A stretch of DNA of 56,579 nucleotides from an uncultured Clostridia bacterium (GTDB lineage Bacteria; Bacillota; Clostridia; Peptostreptococcales; Anaerovoracaceae). Below are positions 24,596 to 33,341 of the stretch, one piece after another. The stretch covers positions 1-56,579 of the forward strand of contig CAKQXD010000013.1 of NCBI GenBank assembly GCA_934281605.1. The letters run 5' to 3'. The notes beneath the pieces were generated by a model that was not told where the DNA came from, ran no database searches, and saw nothing but the letters and a program-made list of their open reading frames with translations. Position 1 is the first letter of the stretch. Each line of letters opens with the position of its first letter. The position numbers and the translations under genes were made by a program.

Positions 24596-25993
24596 ATGAA
24601 GAAAACGCTAATTATTATTTCTGCAGTAATCATAGGACTGATCGCAGCCGCAGCTGCCATGACCGGACTTTACCTCAAATCTACGGACTACACCGCTGAG
24701 AAGCTCCCAAGCGGCACTTCCATCAACGGGATCGACTGTTCCGGTCTGACATACGACGAGGCCAGCAGCAAGCTTTCCTCGGAGTGGAACAAGAAAACGC
24801 TGACCGTAGAGGGCGATCTCAACGACGAGCTGGCGAAGTACACCAACTTCAACTGTACTTATGATATTTCCAAACAGCTGAGCTCTTTGAAGCACGACCA
24901 TCTGTTCAAGGCTGCTGTCAACCACTATATCCATACACCGCTTTCAGCAAACATTCCGATGAAAGTGGAAACATACGGCGAAGAATTCAAGGAACAGGTA
25001 CTGTCTTCCGAATTTCTCACCATCGAAAATGCAACGGAAAGCACCGACGCCTACGTAGACGTTTCGGATCCTTCTTTCCCGATCGTTCCGGAAAAGCAGG
25101 GAACGGCCATCGACAAGGAGAGCTTCCTCAACGCTGTGCTGGATCACATCAAAAGCGGCGAGTTCCAGCTGACCTTCGATCAGAAAAAATACACACAGAA
25201 ACCAAAGGTAACTTCCGATGACGAAAAGCTTGTGGAATATCAGGAATTCTGCAAAAAATATCTGAAGCAGCAGATCCACTACCAGTTGGGAGAAGAATCC
25301 TTCACCCTCACCACAGAAGAACTGAGCAAACTGCTCAACAGCGATATGTCCGGAAAAGCCGACGACGATGCGGTAAAAACATATGTGGAAGAGCTTGCAA
25401 AAAAATACAACACCGTGGGGATCCAGAGAGACTTTAAAAGCCTGACCGGAAAGACTGTTTCCGTCAAGGGCGGCACCTACGGCTGGAAGATCGATCAGGA
25501 AAAAGAAGCTGAGCAGTTGAGCAAGGACATTGCATCCCATAAGGATGTGGACCGGGAGCCGATTTATTCCAAAAAAGGCTACGGCACCTACTCCCGTCTG
25601 CTGGGCGATACCTATGTAGACGTTGACTTCACCAAACAGGAAGTCAAATATTACAACAGCGGCACACTGAAATTCTCCTGTCCTGTCGTGACCGGATGTC
25701 TCAGTAAGGGTCATGCGACGCCGACGGGAACCTACTTCATCATCAACCGGCTGCGCAACGTGGTGCTCCGGGGTGATAACGGAGATGGCTCTCAGTATGA
25801 GTCCCCTGTATCCTACTGGATGGGTATCACACCGACGGGAATCGGCTTCCATGATGCAGACTGGAGGAGCAGTTTCGGCGGCAGCATATGGAAAACCAGC
25901 GGAAGCCACGGCTGCGTCAACATGCCACCGTCACGCATTCCGGAAATGTTCAAAATCGTAGAGGTAGGCATGCCGGTCGTAATGCACTATTAA
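24596..25993 (+). CDS. L,D-transpeptidase with peptidoglycan-binding domains (YkuD)
   Basis: This 465-residue envelope enzyme has an N-terminal signal-anchor helix (about 4-28, LIIISAVIIGLIAAAAAMTG), two PG_binding_4-like repeats (residues about 40-340; INGIDCSGLTYDEASSKL is typical), and a C-terminal YkuD domain with GIGFHDADWR and the catalytic SHGCVNMP. It makes 3-3 cross-links in peptidoglycan. An ATG ten codons upstream is open, but AGAAGGAG sits 6 bases before ATG 24596. It is a single-gene unit with a -10 TATAAT (about 24534) and a shared terminator downstream. Confidence 0.93.
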   Translation: MKKTLIIISAVIIGLIAAAAAMTGLYLKSTDYTAEKLPSGTSINGIDCSGLTYDEASSKLSSEWNKKTLTVEGDLNDELAKYTNFNCTYDISKQLSSLKHDHLFKAAVNHYIHTPLSANIPMKVETYGEEFKEQVLSSEFLTIENATESTDAYVDVSDPSFPIVPEKQGTAIDKESFLNAVLDHIKSGEFQLTFDQKKYTQKPKVTSDDEKLVEYQEFCKKYLKQQIHYQLGEESFTLTTEELSKLLNSDMSGKADDDAVKTYVEELAKKYNTVGIQRDFKSLTGKTVSVKGGTYGWKIDQEKEAEQLSKDIASHKDVDREPIYSKKGYGTYSRLLGDTYVDVDFTKQEVKYYNSGTLKFSCPVVTGCLSKGHATPTGTYFIINRLRNVVLRGDNGDGSQYESPVSYWMGITPTGIGFHDADWRSSFGGSIWKTSGSHGCVNMPPSRIPEMFKIVEVGMPVVMHY

Positions 25994-26015
25994 AACCTGA
26001 AACCCTGTAAACTGC

Positions 26016-26069
26016 AAAACTGCATCGGATCGAGGATCTTCAAAATTCCTCGCCCCGATGCAGTTTTTT
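26016..26069. terminator. Bidirectional terminator between L,D-transpeptidase and gerQ-like genes
   Basis: AAAACTGCATCGG pairs with CCGATGCAGTTTT, extended by GAGGA/CCTC, with T-runs on both strands. It serves both convergent genes. Confidence 0.88.
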
Positions 26070-26100
26070 CATGCTTTTTTTCTGCTGCAAAGCCTCCGCG

Positions 26101-26589
26101 CTACTCCGAAGACAGCATGCTCCTGACGTTCTTATAATACACATACATACTCTTGATCCCGTAAATATCCAGGATCCGTATATTTCCTGTCAGATAATCC
26201 TGCAGGATGATGTAATTGATCCCGACGCCAATCAGATATCCTTCAAACTCCTCCATGGTATTGGATCCCACCAGCTGCGACACCTTGACGTAACGTCCGA
26301 TCTGAGTACGGAAGATCCCATTGAGATACTGCACGGCATTGTAATCCAGGAGCTCGTTGTATTCCAGCGGAAGAAGCGAATTCGCCGGGACCTGAAACGT
26401 CGGACTGTTGGGAATGATCTGCGGATAGGAACCGTTCTGCTGCATCCCGAAGTTCCCGGAACTGCCGGTCGATATCGCCGCCCCTGCCGAACCCGGCAGC
26501 ACCGCTTCTGCAGGAATCTGCTCCGTTCCCATGATTTCAGTCATATCTTCCCGGGCAATCATTTCTGCCCCTTGTTCCTGTGTTGCCAT
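26101..26589 (-). CDS. GerQ-like spore coat protein
   Basis: This 162-residue protein has a disordered Gln/Ser/Gly-rich N-terminal half and a conserved C-terminal half (LLPLEYNELLDYNAVQYL; then GYLIGVGINYIILQDYLTG and IYGIKSMYVYY). This resembles GerQ, whose C-terminal block reads '...IIEAAGRDHIILSDPQTG...'. GerQ is a coat protein needed for CwlJ function and is cross-linked by transglutaminase in Bacillus. It lies 17 bases downstream of cwlJ, as in the B. subtilis cwlJ-gerQ operon, which strengthens the call. AAAGGTGG supports ATG 26589; an earlier in-frame ATG would overlap cwlJ. Confidence 0.72.
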   Translation of the reverse strand: MATQEQGAEMIAREDMTEIMGTEQIPAEAVLPGSAGAAISTGSSGNFGMQQNGSYPQIIPNSPTFQVPANSLLPLEYNELLDYNAVQYLNGIFRTQIGRYVKVSQLVGSNTMEEFEGYLIGVGINYIILQDYLTGNIRILDIYGIKSMYVYYKNVRSMLSSE

Positions 26590-26606
26590 AAAACCACCTT
26601 TCTGAC

Positions 26607-27044
26607 TCATGTAGCTGCATAATAGGAAGTCGGGATGTAGAAACAATGGTCGCCCACCCGGTTATGGATCACGCCGACGCGAGTTGGAAAATACACCGGG
26701 CAGCTTGTGCTGTACGGATTGTGAAAAAACAATGACTGATCCACTCCCGGCAGCCTGCCGCCTGCGATCGCCCAGTCGGCAATCGCATAATGTTCCTCCA
26801 GAGGTATCATGTTATAAACATTCTGTGGATTATAAACGCCTCCAACACTGGTTTTCATACATGTAAACTGACCAGGCTGCTCGATCACACTGCGAATATC
26901 TCCTCCACCGTTGATCCGGGCAAATTCCCCATAATTGATCGTTGCTCTGTTCATAACGACTGTAGCGACGCCCATCATACCATCCGTTCCTTCACCACCC
27001 GCCTCACACTGAATGAGCCGTGCAAAAAGCTCTCTCGTATCCAT
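26607..27044 (-). CDS. cwlJ: Spore cortex-lytic/cell wall hydrolase CwlJ
   Basis: This 145-residue SleB/CwlJ-type Hydrolase_2 domain, without a peptidoglycan-binding module or signal peptide, matches CwlJ size (about 142). Motifs: LFARLIQCEAGGEG with the catalytic Glu, GVATVVMNRA, FTCMKTSVGGVYNP, and SLFFHNP. It degrades spore cortex muramic-lactam peptidoglycan during germination. A reading frame is open to 27080, but the promoter CACA-N16-CATAGTATG overlaps that ATG and GGAG lies 8 bases before ATG 27044, so the short form is preferred. Followed by gerQ-like gene. Confidence 0.9.
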   Translation of the reverse strand: MDTRELFARLIQCEAGGEGTDGMMGVATVVMNRATINYGEFARINGGGDIRSVIEQPGQFTCMKTSVGGVYNPQNVYNMIPLEEHYAIADWAIAGGRLPGVDQSLFFHNPYSTSCPVYFPTRVGVIHNRVGDHCFYIPTSYYAAT

Positions 27045-27077
27045 TGCTTCTGCTCCGCCTTTCCCTGTTTTCTTTCT

Positions 27078-27106
27078 CATACTATGCAGTGGTTCACTTT
27101 TTTGTG
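27078..27106 (-). promoter_or_regulatory. Mother-cell (sigma-K/E-like) promoter of cwlJ-gerQ
   Basis: CACA (27103-27106), a 16-base spacer and CATAGTATG (27078-27086) on the minus strand. This is close to the sigma-K consensus mACm-N16/17-CATAnnnTA. The expected start is about 7 bases on, inside what would be the N terminus of the longer cwlJ ORF. It would express cwlJ and the gerQ-like gene in the mother cell. Matched by eye. Confidence 0.5.
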
Positions 27107-28491
27107 CGAAACAGAAGCTTCCTCAGCTTAGACCAGTCCCATGGAACAAGTGGATATAAGTAGGATGTTCCAACGATCGTTCTGGTAGCGGCCATCACTG
27201 CCACTGAAATCAAAAATCCTATGGCAACGCCCTCCCAGCCCAGCAAATGAGCACCGATCAACATGAGCACACGCACGAATTTGATTCCAAAGCCCAACTC
27301 GATGCTGGGCTGCGTGAAGCTTGCCAGAGCGACTACAGCCATGCACAGGATGGTCTGCGGCACGAACCATCCTGATGAAACCGAAAACTCACCCAGTATC
27401 AACGCCCCGATCACCGACAGCGACATGCCCAGGGAATCTGGCGTATTCAAGGATGCCAGCTTCAATCCGTCCACTGCCAGTTCCAGCAATATAAACTGCC
27501 AGAAAATGCTTATGGCAAATTCTTCTTCGGTAATGAAAAACCGCAATGCTTCATTAACTGGGATATCCCCTTCTGCAAAAAGCAGATACACCGGTGTTGC
27601 AAACAGAATCACGAATATGTTTAAAATCCGCAAAAATCGAAAATAATTCCCTGTAAGCAAAGGAAAATAATAATCATCAATATCCTGCAGGAAATCAAAT
27701 ATCCCTGCAGGAAGAAGGATCACAGTTGGCGAATTGTCAACGATCACTGCCAGCTTTCCTTCCTCTACGTGAGCCGCAATGATGTCCGGGCGCTGAGAAT
27801 AACGCACTTTCGGAAAAGGATTGCACCAGCTAAGCTTCTTTCCGGTCAGAGCCTCCACCAGAGTCTGTTCTGTGACCGTCAGCCCCCGCAAACGAAGCTG
27901 CTTCAGTGTCTGATCCATTTTCTTCACCATATCCTGATCTGCCCGATCCTTCATATACGCCAGGGCAACATCTGTCTTAGTCACTTCTCCTACAGCATAT
28001 ATCTTGAAAATAAGAGCATTATCCCGGATCCTTCTGCGAAGCAGTGCGATGTTCGTCATCATTGCTTCTACGAAGCCGTCTTTCGCTCCTCGCAAACTTT
28101 TTTCCTTGGAAGGTTCTGCCACACTGCGAAGTGGATAATCCCGTCCGTCAATGATGATTATCTGATCATACCCATCGATCAGAAGCGGGATCAATCCGGA
28201 GTACAGAAACTGTATTCCCTGTTTCATGTCGGAAGCCAGCAGGCAATCAAGGAATGCCAGGTTATACGCCATAAATTCTCCGGCAGTTTTCGCTCGATCC
28301 ACTGTTTTTTTATCCAGTTCCTGCAGGCTGGCTACTACCCGCTGCATAACATCTCCGTCTACCAGACCGTCCACGAAAAACATAGTTGCATCCCGCTCTC
28401 CGATCTTCAGTTTTCTTTCCAGCAGGTCAAAGCTTTCATCTACCGGAACCTGACTCTTGATCTGCCTCAGCAGATTTTCATATTCACTCAT
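27094..28491 (-). CDS. GerA/SpoVAF-family spore germination protein
   Basis: This 465-residue protein has a soluble N-terminal region of about 280 residues (SFDLLERKLKIGERDATMFFVDG, GYDQIIIIDGRDYPLRSVAEP, VAEPSKEKSLRGAKDGFVEA) and a C-terminal membrane half of about five helices (LPAGIFDFLQDIDDYYF, FILLELAVDGLKLAS). The N terminus 'SFD...FFVDGLVDGD' is more like SpoVAF than GerAA. The family forms inner-spore-membrane receptors or channels acting in germination. The start at 28491 has GAGG 7 bases upstream; 28506 is an alternative. The ribosome site lies in the 3' arm of a terminator-like hairpin that also contains a sigma-G-like promoter. Confidence 0.85.
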   Translation of the reverse strand: MSEYENLLRQIKSQVPVDESFDLLERKLKIGERDATMFFVDGLVDGDVMQRVVASLQELDKKTVDRAKTAGEFMAYNLAFLDCLLASDMKQGIQFLYSGLIPLLIDGYDQIIIIDGRDYPLRSVAEPSKEKSLRGAKDGFVEAMMTNIALLRRRIRDNALIFKIYAVGEVTKTDVALAYMKDRADQDMVKKMDQTLKQLRLRGLTVTEQTLVEALTGKKLSWCNPFPKVRYSQRPDIIAAHVEEGKLAVIVDNSPTVILLPAGIFDFLQDIDDYYFPLLTGNYFRFLRILNIFVILFATPVYLLFAEGDIPVNEALRFFITEEEFAISIFWQFILLELAVDGLKLASLNTPDSLGMSLSVIGALILGEFSVSSGWFVPQTILCMAVVALASFTQPSIELGFGIKFVRVLMLIGAHLLGWEGVAIGFLISVAVMAATRTIVGTSYLYPLVPWDWSKLRKLLFRTKK

Positions 28492-28553
28492 AAAAAAACC
28501 TCGCATCTTTTTCCTTAGTTTGTTAAAAAACAGGAATGTTTATGCGAGGTTCT
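28492..28553. terminator. Terminator-like hairpin over the spoVAF-like start, bidirectional
   Basis: AACCTCGCAT pairs with ATGCGAGGTT; TTCCT/AGGAA and GTTT/AAAC extend the stem inward. The 3' arm on the minus strand contains the GCGAGG ribosome site and runs into seven T just before ATG 28491. Seen from the upstream small membrane gene it is a terminator. The opposite strand also has a T-rich tail (TTCTTTT). Confidence 0.65.
28516..28545 (-). promoter_or_regulatory. Sigma-G-like forespore promoter inside the hairpin
   Basis: GCATA (28541-28545), an 18-base spacer and CAAACTA (28516-28522). The sigma-G consensus is GHATR-N18-CATWHTA, so all five -35 positions and six of seven -10 positions match. 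The expected transcript would begin near the 3' arm of the hairpin, freeing the ribosome site. Matched by eye. Confidence 0.45.
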
Positions 28554-28580
28554 TTTCTCTATTCTTACAGGATTCTCAGG

Positions 28581-28847
28581 CTAACGCTTCTTTTTCTTTT
28601 TGCCGGCCTGACCCTTATGCACCGGTGTGCGGTTTGCTTCACGCTTTTTTTCAGCCTTCTCTTCCCGCTTGTTTCTGCCCAGCGCCCGGAACACCATGAA
28701 AACGATGTACACCAGGGCTGCAGCAATGCAGACATAAACCATCTGTCTGCCGTCATCGACATGACCGAGATACTTTGCAAAAAGCAACACACCGATCATG
28801 AAGATCCAAAAATATAAAAACTTTCCTACGATACCACCGTTGTTCAT
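28581..28847 (-). CDS. Small two-helix membrane protein with basic tail, unknown
   Basis: The 88-residue product has two hydrophobic helices (about 8-25 and 36-55) joined by a short loop (KYLGHVDDGRQM), then a strongly basic cytosolic tail ending KKKKKR. No family is recognised. AAAGGAG lies 6 bases before the ATG. It follows pyc by 66 bases, a gap holding a duplicated 13-mer and GC-rich hairpin, and is probably a read-through member of the pyc unit. Confidence 0.65.
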   Translation of the reverse strand: MNNGGIVGKFLYFWIFMIGVLLFAKYLGHVDDGRQMVYVCIAAALVYIVFMVFRALGRNKREEKAEKKREANRTPVHKGQAGKKKKKR

Positions 28848-28854
28848 CGTTCGA

Positions 28855-28914
28855 CTCCTTTATTAGTCGCCCGCAGGGCGACATTGACGCGCCCCGGGGT
28901 GCTCCTTTATTAGT
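28855..28914. repeat. 13-bp direct repeat flanking a GC-rich hairpin
   Basis: CTCCTTTATTAGT occurs at 28855-28867 and again at 28902-28914. The 34 bases between contain a perfect GTCGCCC/GGGCGAC stem (3-base loop) and CCCCGGGG. Read on the minus strand the repeat carries AAAGGAG, so the small gene's ribosome site exists in two copies, one at the end of pyc. The layout resembles an insertion with target duplication, or a tandem duplication followed by change. Confidence 0.7.
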
Positions 28915-31900
28915 TACTTCAGTTTCGCGATCAGTTCTCCTGCCTTGACCTGCTGACCTTCCTTGATGTAGATCTTGTCAACAACGCCCTTGGCTGGAGC
29001 CAGAATGTTGGTTTCCATCTTCATAGCTTCGATAACTGCGATCGGCTGCTTTTCATCTACCTCATCGCCTTCATTGATCAGCACCTTGATGATGTTACCC
29101 GGGATATTTGCTCCGATTTCGTTCGGATCCTCCGCATTAGCGTAAACGATCTGCGAAGAGTTTGCTCCGATGTTGGAAGCAGCCTGGTCCTTGATCTTGA
29201 CCGCACTTCTGTTTCCGTTGACCTCGAATACCAGATTACGGAATCCTTCGTCGTCAGCTTCTCTCACGTCGGAGAGTCTTACGACAAGTTCCTTACCTTC
29301 CGCAATCTTGACTTCGCATGTCTCGCCTTCCGACAGACCGTGGAAGAATACATCGCTGCCCATGAGACGGAAGTTGCCTTCCTTATCCAGGCTCTTGAGA
29401 TAGTCTTCAAATACTTTCGGGTAGAGAGCATAGCTGAGAGCTTCCTTCTCGGTACCTTCCAGTCCGTATTTCTCAACCAGCAGCTTCTTGATGCCGTCAA
29501 AATCTTCGTCCGGCAGCAGTTCACCTGGTCTGCATGTGATCGGCTTTTTGCCGTGAAGAACCAGCTTCTGGAGTTTTTCCGGGAAGCCGCCTTCCGGCTG
29601 ACCCATCATACCCTCGAAGTAGGAAACGATGGAATCCGGGAAGTCGATATCCTTCGCCTTTTCATAGATATTTTCCGGCGTCAGTTCATTCTGCACCATG
29701 AAAATAGCCATATCGCCAACAGCCTTGGAGGACGGAGTTACCTTAACGATATCACCCAGCATCTCGTTGACTGCCTTGTACATATCCTTTACATCGTTGA
29801 ACTTGTGACCCAGTCCGAAGCTTTCTACCTGAGACTTGAGGTTGGAGTACTGTCCTCCCGGCATCTCGTACTTGTAGATTTCTGCAGATCCTGTCATCAT
29901 ATCGGACTCGAATCCTGCGTAAACCGGTCTTACTGCTGCCCAGTAATCGGAGATCTGCTGGATGCCGTCCGGATCGATGCCTGTTTCACGCTCCGTGCTG
30001 TCCATAGCAGCTACGATGGAGTTGAGGGCAGGCTGGCTGGTCAGTCCCGACATGCTGTTGAACGCTGCGTCGATAATATCTACGCCAGCATTGGCAGCCA
30101 TCATCAGAGTTGCTACGCCGTTGCCGCTGGTATCGTGCGTATGGAGATGGATTGGAATAGAGATCTCGTTCTTCAGCGCTTCGATCAGCTTTTTAGCAGC
30201 CATCGGCTTGATGAGACCGGACATGTCCTTGATGCCCAGGATGTGAGCGCCTCTCTTTTCCAGTTCCTTCGCCATCTTGATGTAGTAGTTCAGGTTGTAT
30301 TTTTCTCTGCTTTCATCCAGGATGTCTCCGGTGTAGCAGATGCATGCTTCTGCGATCTTACCCTGGTTGAGTGTTTCATCCAGCGCAACTTCCATACCCT
30401 GGATCCAGTTGAGGGAGTCGAAGATACGGAATACGTCGATACCGGATTTCGCGGACTCTTTTACAAATCTGCGGATCACGTTATCCGGATAGTTCTTGTA
30501 TCCTACTGCATTTGCTCCTCTGATCAGCATCTGGAACATGATGTTCGGGATCTTGGCACGCAGGGTTTCCAGTCTCTCCCATGGAGATTCTTTCAGGAAA
30601 CGATAGGATGTATCGAAGGTCGCTCCACCCCACATTTCGAGAGAGAAGAGATCCTTGCCGTACAGAGCTGTTGCCGGTGCGATCTTTTCCATATCTACCG
30701 TTCTGACACGGGTAGCCATCAGGGACTGCTGTGCGTCACGCATGGTCGTATCGGTGATCAGCAGTTTCTTCTGATCTTTTACCCAGTCTACAACGCCCTG
30801 CGGACCCTTTTCATCCAGAATCTGCTTTGTTCCGGAAAGCTTGGCAATCTCAGCCGGCTTGATCCGCGGGAATACCGGTACATCGAACTGCGGCTTGATG
30901 CCCTTGTTTCCGTTAACATATTTTTCACCAAGGAATGTAAGCAGTTTTACTTCCTTGTCTTCTCTTACCATAATGTTCATCAGTTCCGGGTTGTCTGCGA
31001 TAAATCCGGTGTCGCAGTTTCCAGCCTGGAACGTCGGGTGGTTCAGCACGTTAAGCAGGAATGCACGGTTGGTCTTTACACCGTTGATCTTCATTTCCTT
31101 CAGCGCGCGCTTTGCCTTGCTGATAGCGTCGTGGAAGCTGCGAGCCCAGGACGTTACCTTTACGAGAAGGCTGTCGTAGTACGGCGAGATCGTCGAGTTG
31201 ACGAACGCATTGCCGGCGTCCAGACGAATGCCGTAGCCGCCTGCACTCGTGTATTTGGTAATCACGCCCGTATCAGGAGCAAATCCGTTGATCGGGTCTT
31301 CTGTCGTCAGTCTGCACTGGATGGCAAATCCACGCGGCTGAATGTCATCCTGGCTCTTGATGTCCAGTTCCGGCGAGTCCAGCTCATATCCTTCTGCGAT
31401 GAGGATCTGGGACTGCACGATGTCGATGCCCGTCGTCATTTCTGTAACGGTATGTTCTACCTGAATACGAGGGTTCATTTCGATGAAGTAATGATTTCCT
31501 TCGTGGTCTACCAGGAATTCTACTGTTCCGGCACTTCTGTAGTTTACTGCCTTGGCGATCTTGAGAGCGTCGTTGCAGATGTTCTGTCTCTGCTCTTCCG
31601 TCAGGCAGAGAGCAGGAGTGAATTCAATCACCTTCTGATGTCTTCTCTGGATGGAGCAGTCACGTTCGTACAGATGCACGATATTGCCGTGGTTGTCTCC
31701 CAGGATCTGCACTTCGATGTGCTTCGGACGTTCCAGATATTTTTCAATAAAGATGTCATCAATACCGAACGCCTTCTTCGCTTCACTCTTGGCACTGCGG
31801 TACTGTTCTACCATTTCTTCTTTCGATCTTACGATACGCATACCTCTGCCACCGCCTCCTGCTGCTGCTTTCAGCATAACAGGATAGCCGCATTCTTCTG

Positions 31901-32360
31901 CAAACTGCAGAGCGACGTCTTCCGAAGGTACGGTTTCCGTGATGCCCGGGATAGTCGGCACGCCTACGCTGTTGGCTACGATCTTGGACTTGACCTTGTC
32001 TCCAAGGCTGTCCATCATGTGATAATCCGGTCCGATGAATACCAGTCCTTCTTCTTCACATGCCTTTGCAAATTCCACATTTTCAGACAGGAAGCCGTAA
32101 CCCGGATGGATAGCATCCACACCCTTGGCCTTAGCCAGCTCAATGATCTCATCGATCGCCAGGTAAGCATCTACAGGAGATTTTCCTTTACCGATCTGAT
32201 AGGATTCATCCGCTTTCGTTCTGAACAATGTATTTTTATCTTCCTCTGAATAGATTGCAACGCTTCTGATTCCCAGTTCCTTGCAGGCCCTGAATATACG
32301 GATCGCGATCTCGCCTCTGTTGGCGACCAGAACCCGTTTAAATTTTTTCTTGTCGTTCAT
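28914..32360 (-). CDS. pyc: Pyruvate carboxylase
   Basis: This 1148-residue biotin enzyme makes oxaloacetate from pyruvate, bicarbonate and ATP. Domain order: biotin carboxylase (KRVLVANRGEIAIRIFRACK; AAAGGGGRGMRIV ATP loop; FIEMNPRIQVEHTVTE), carboxyltransferase barrel from about residue 530 (TTMRDAQQSLMATRVRT; HLHTHDTSGNG metal His pair), allosteric/tetramerisation region, and a C-terminal biotinyl domain with biotinylated Lys in EAMKMET. Length is standard. AAAGGAG supports ATG 32360. Together with ppdK it forms a PEP/oxaloacetate node. Confidence 0.97.
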   Translation of the reverse strand: MNDKKKFKRVLVANRGEIAIRIFRACKELGIRSVAIYSEEDKNTLFRTKADESYQIGKGKSPVDAYLAIDEIIELAKAKGVDAIHPGYGFLSENVEFAKACEEEGLVFIGPDYHMMDSLGDKVKSKIVANSVGVPTIPGITETVPSEDVALQFAEECGYPVMLKAAAGGGGRGMRIVRSKEEMVEQYRSAKSEAKKAFGIDDIFIEKYLERPKHIEVQILGDNHGNIVHLYERDCSIQRRHQKVIEFTPALCLTEEQRQNICNDALKIAKAVNYRSAGTVEFLVDHEGNHYFIEMNPRIQVEHTVTEMTTGIDIVQSQILIAEGYELDSPELDIKSQDDIQPRGFAIQCRLTTEDPINGFAPDTGVITKYTSAGGYGIRLDAGNAFVNSTISPYYDSLLVKVTSWARSFHDAISKAKRALKEMKINGVKTNRAFLLNVLNHPTFQAGNCDTGFIADNPELMNIMVREDKEVKLLTFLGEKYVNGNKGIKPQFDVPVFPRIKPAEIAKLSGTKQILDEKGPQGVVDWVKDQKKLLITDTTMRDAQQSLMATRVRTVDMEKIAPATALYGKDLFSLEMWGGATFDTSYRFLKESPWERLETLRAKIPNIMFQMLIRGANAVGYKNYPDNVIRRFVKESAKSGIDVFRIFDSLNWIQGMEVALDETLNQGKIAEACICYTGDILDESREKYNLNYYIKMAKELEKRGAHILGIKDMSGLIKPMAAKKLIEALKNEISIPIHLHTHDTSGNGVATLMMAANAGVDIIDAAFNSMSGLTSQPALNSIVAAMDSTERETGIDPDGIQQISDYWAAVRPVYAGFESDMMTGSAEIYKYEMPGGQYSNLKSQVESFGLGHKFNDVKDMYKAVNEMLGDIVKVTPSSKAVGDMAIFMVQNELTPENIYEKAKDIDFPDSIVSYFEGMMGQPEGGFPEKLQKLVLHGKKPITCRPGELLPDEDFDGIKKLLVEKYGLEGTEKEALSYALYPKVFEDYLKSLDKEGNFRLMGSDVFFHGLSEGETCEVKIAEGKELVVRLSDVREADDEGFRNLVFEVNGNRSAVKIKDQAASNIGANSSQIVYANAEDPNEIGANIPGNIIKVLINEGDEVDEKQPIAVIEAMKMETNILAPAKGVVDKIYIKEGQQVKAGELIAKLK

Positions 32361-32433
32361 ATCCCGAGTCTCCTTTCAAATACGCATTATTATTATATTT
32401 TATCATCATTCCGTTCATTTTTCCACACATATT

Positions 32434-32480
32434 TATAAACCTGGAGCAAATTCTTTGTGTGTTATCGACAAAAGCTCCAG
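32434..32480 (-). terminator. Terminator of the typA-mscS unit
   Basis: CTGGAGC (plus 32441-32447) pairs with GCTCCAG (32474-32480), with TTTGT/ACAAA extending the stem inward. On the minus strand the hairpin is followed by TTTATAAAT. The T-run is modest. Confidence 0.6.
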
Positions 32481-32489
32481 CTTTGTCTC

Positions 32490-33338
32490 TTACTGATGAT
32501 GAATATGGACGTCCATCTGCGGAAACGGGATCTCAATGCCATTTTCATCAAATGCCACTTTCACCTGCTCCTCCAGATAATACTTCACATCCCAGTAATG
32601 TTCCGTCAGGCACCACACCTTAAGATCCATGTCCACAGAGCTTTCTCCATGATTTGCTACACCGATGAGCGGCTGCGGATCCGTCAAGATCAGCGGATTG
32701 TCGTCACATACCTTCCGCATGATCTCCTTGGCATGCTCGATATCATCATCGTATCCGATCCCGAACGTGCAGTCCACGCGCCTCTTCTCCTCCTGACTGT
32801 GGTTTACCAGGACAGAAGTATTGACGATCCCGTTGGGGATGGTTATGGTCTTGTTGTCATAGGTTTTCAACGTTGTCAGAAACAAATCAATATGATGCAC
32901 CTTGCCTGACACATCGCCTATATCGATCAGATCATCCTTGCTGAAAGGTTTTGTCAATATGATCATGACGCCGCCGGCAATGTTAGCCAGACTGTCCTTG
33001 AGAGCCAGCGCAATAGCTGCTCCGGCGGCCCCGATAACAGCCACGATCGTATGGACCTGAATCCCCAGCACCCCGAGGCACATGGTGAACAGCACGATAG
33101 CCGCCGCTACCTTTATCACGTTTCGGATAAACGTGTACAGGATCGGATCCGCCGTGCTCTTTTTTAGTCCTCGATCCGTAATATGCAGGATCACTTTCAG
33201 CAGAATCAGTCCGATCAGAAGAATGATCAGAATGGCGGCCAGATTCATCCCCCAGTCCATCAGCTTATCTATCGAAAAAAAGTCCTTCCAGGATTCCCCG
33301 GTCAGCGCTTCCTGACCTTCCGCAAGCTTTTGTTCCAT
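32490..33338 (-). CDS. Small-conductance mechanosensitive channel (MscS family)
   Basis: This 282-residue protein has three transmembrane helices (about 30-50, 70-92, 97-125). The pore helix AVIGAAGAAIALALKDSLANIAGG has the alternating Gly/Ala pattern of MscS TM3. A cytoplasmic vestibule (KTITIPNGIVNTSVLVNHS) follows. It releases solutes on hypo-osmotic shock. It starts 3 bases after typA ends and shares its promoter; a terminator follows. Confidence 0.93.
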   Translation of the reverse strand: MEQKLAEGQEALTGESWKDFFSIDKLMDWGMNLAAILIILLIGLILLKVILHITDRGLKKSTADPILYTFIRNVIKVAAAIVLFTMCLGVLGIQVHTIVAVIGAAGAAIALALKDSLANIAGGVMIILTKPFSKDDLIDIGDVSGKVHHIDLFLTTLKTYDNKTITIPNGIVNTSVLVNHSQEEKRRVDCTFGIGYDDDIEHAKEIMRKVCDDNPLILTDPQPLIGVANHGESSVDMDLKVWCLTEHYWDVKYYLEEQVKVAFDENGIEIPFPQMDVHIHHQ

Positions 33339-33341
33339 AGC

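Noticed and set aside
29340..32249. Very long plus-strand ORF (969 codons) antisense to pyruvate carboxylase, and similar antisense ORFs over typA, dnaE, ppdK and codA
   Set aside because: They are mirror shadows of strongly coding genes with biased codons; no ribosome sites and no recognisable domains, while the minus-strand products are complete known enzymes.
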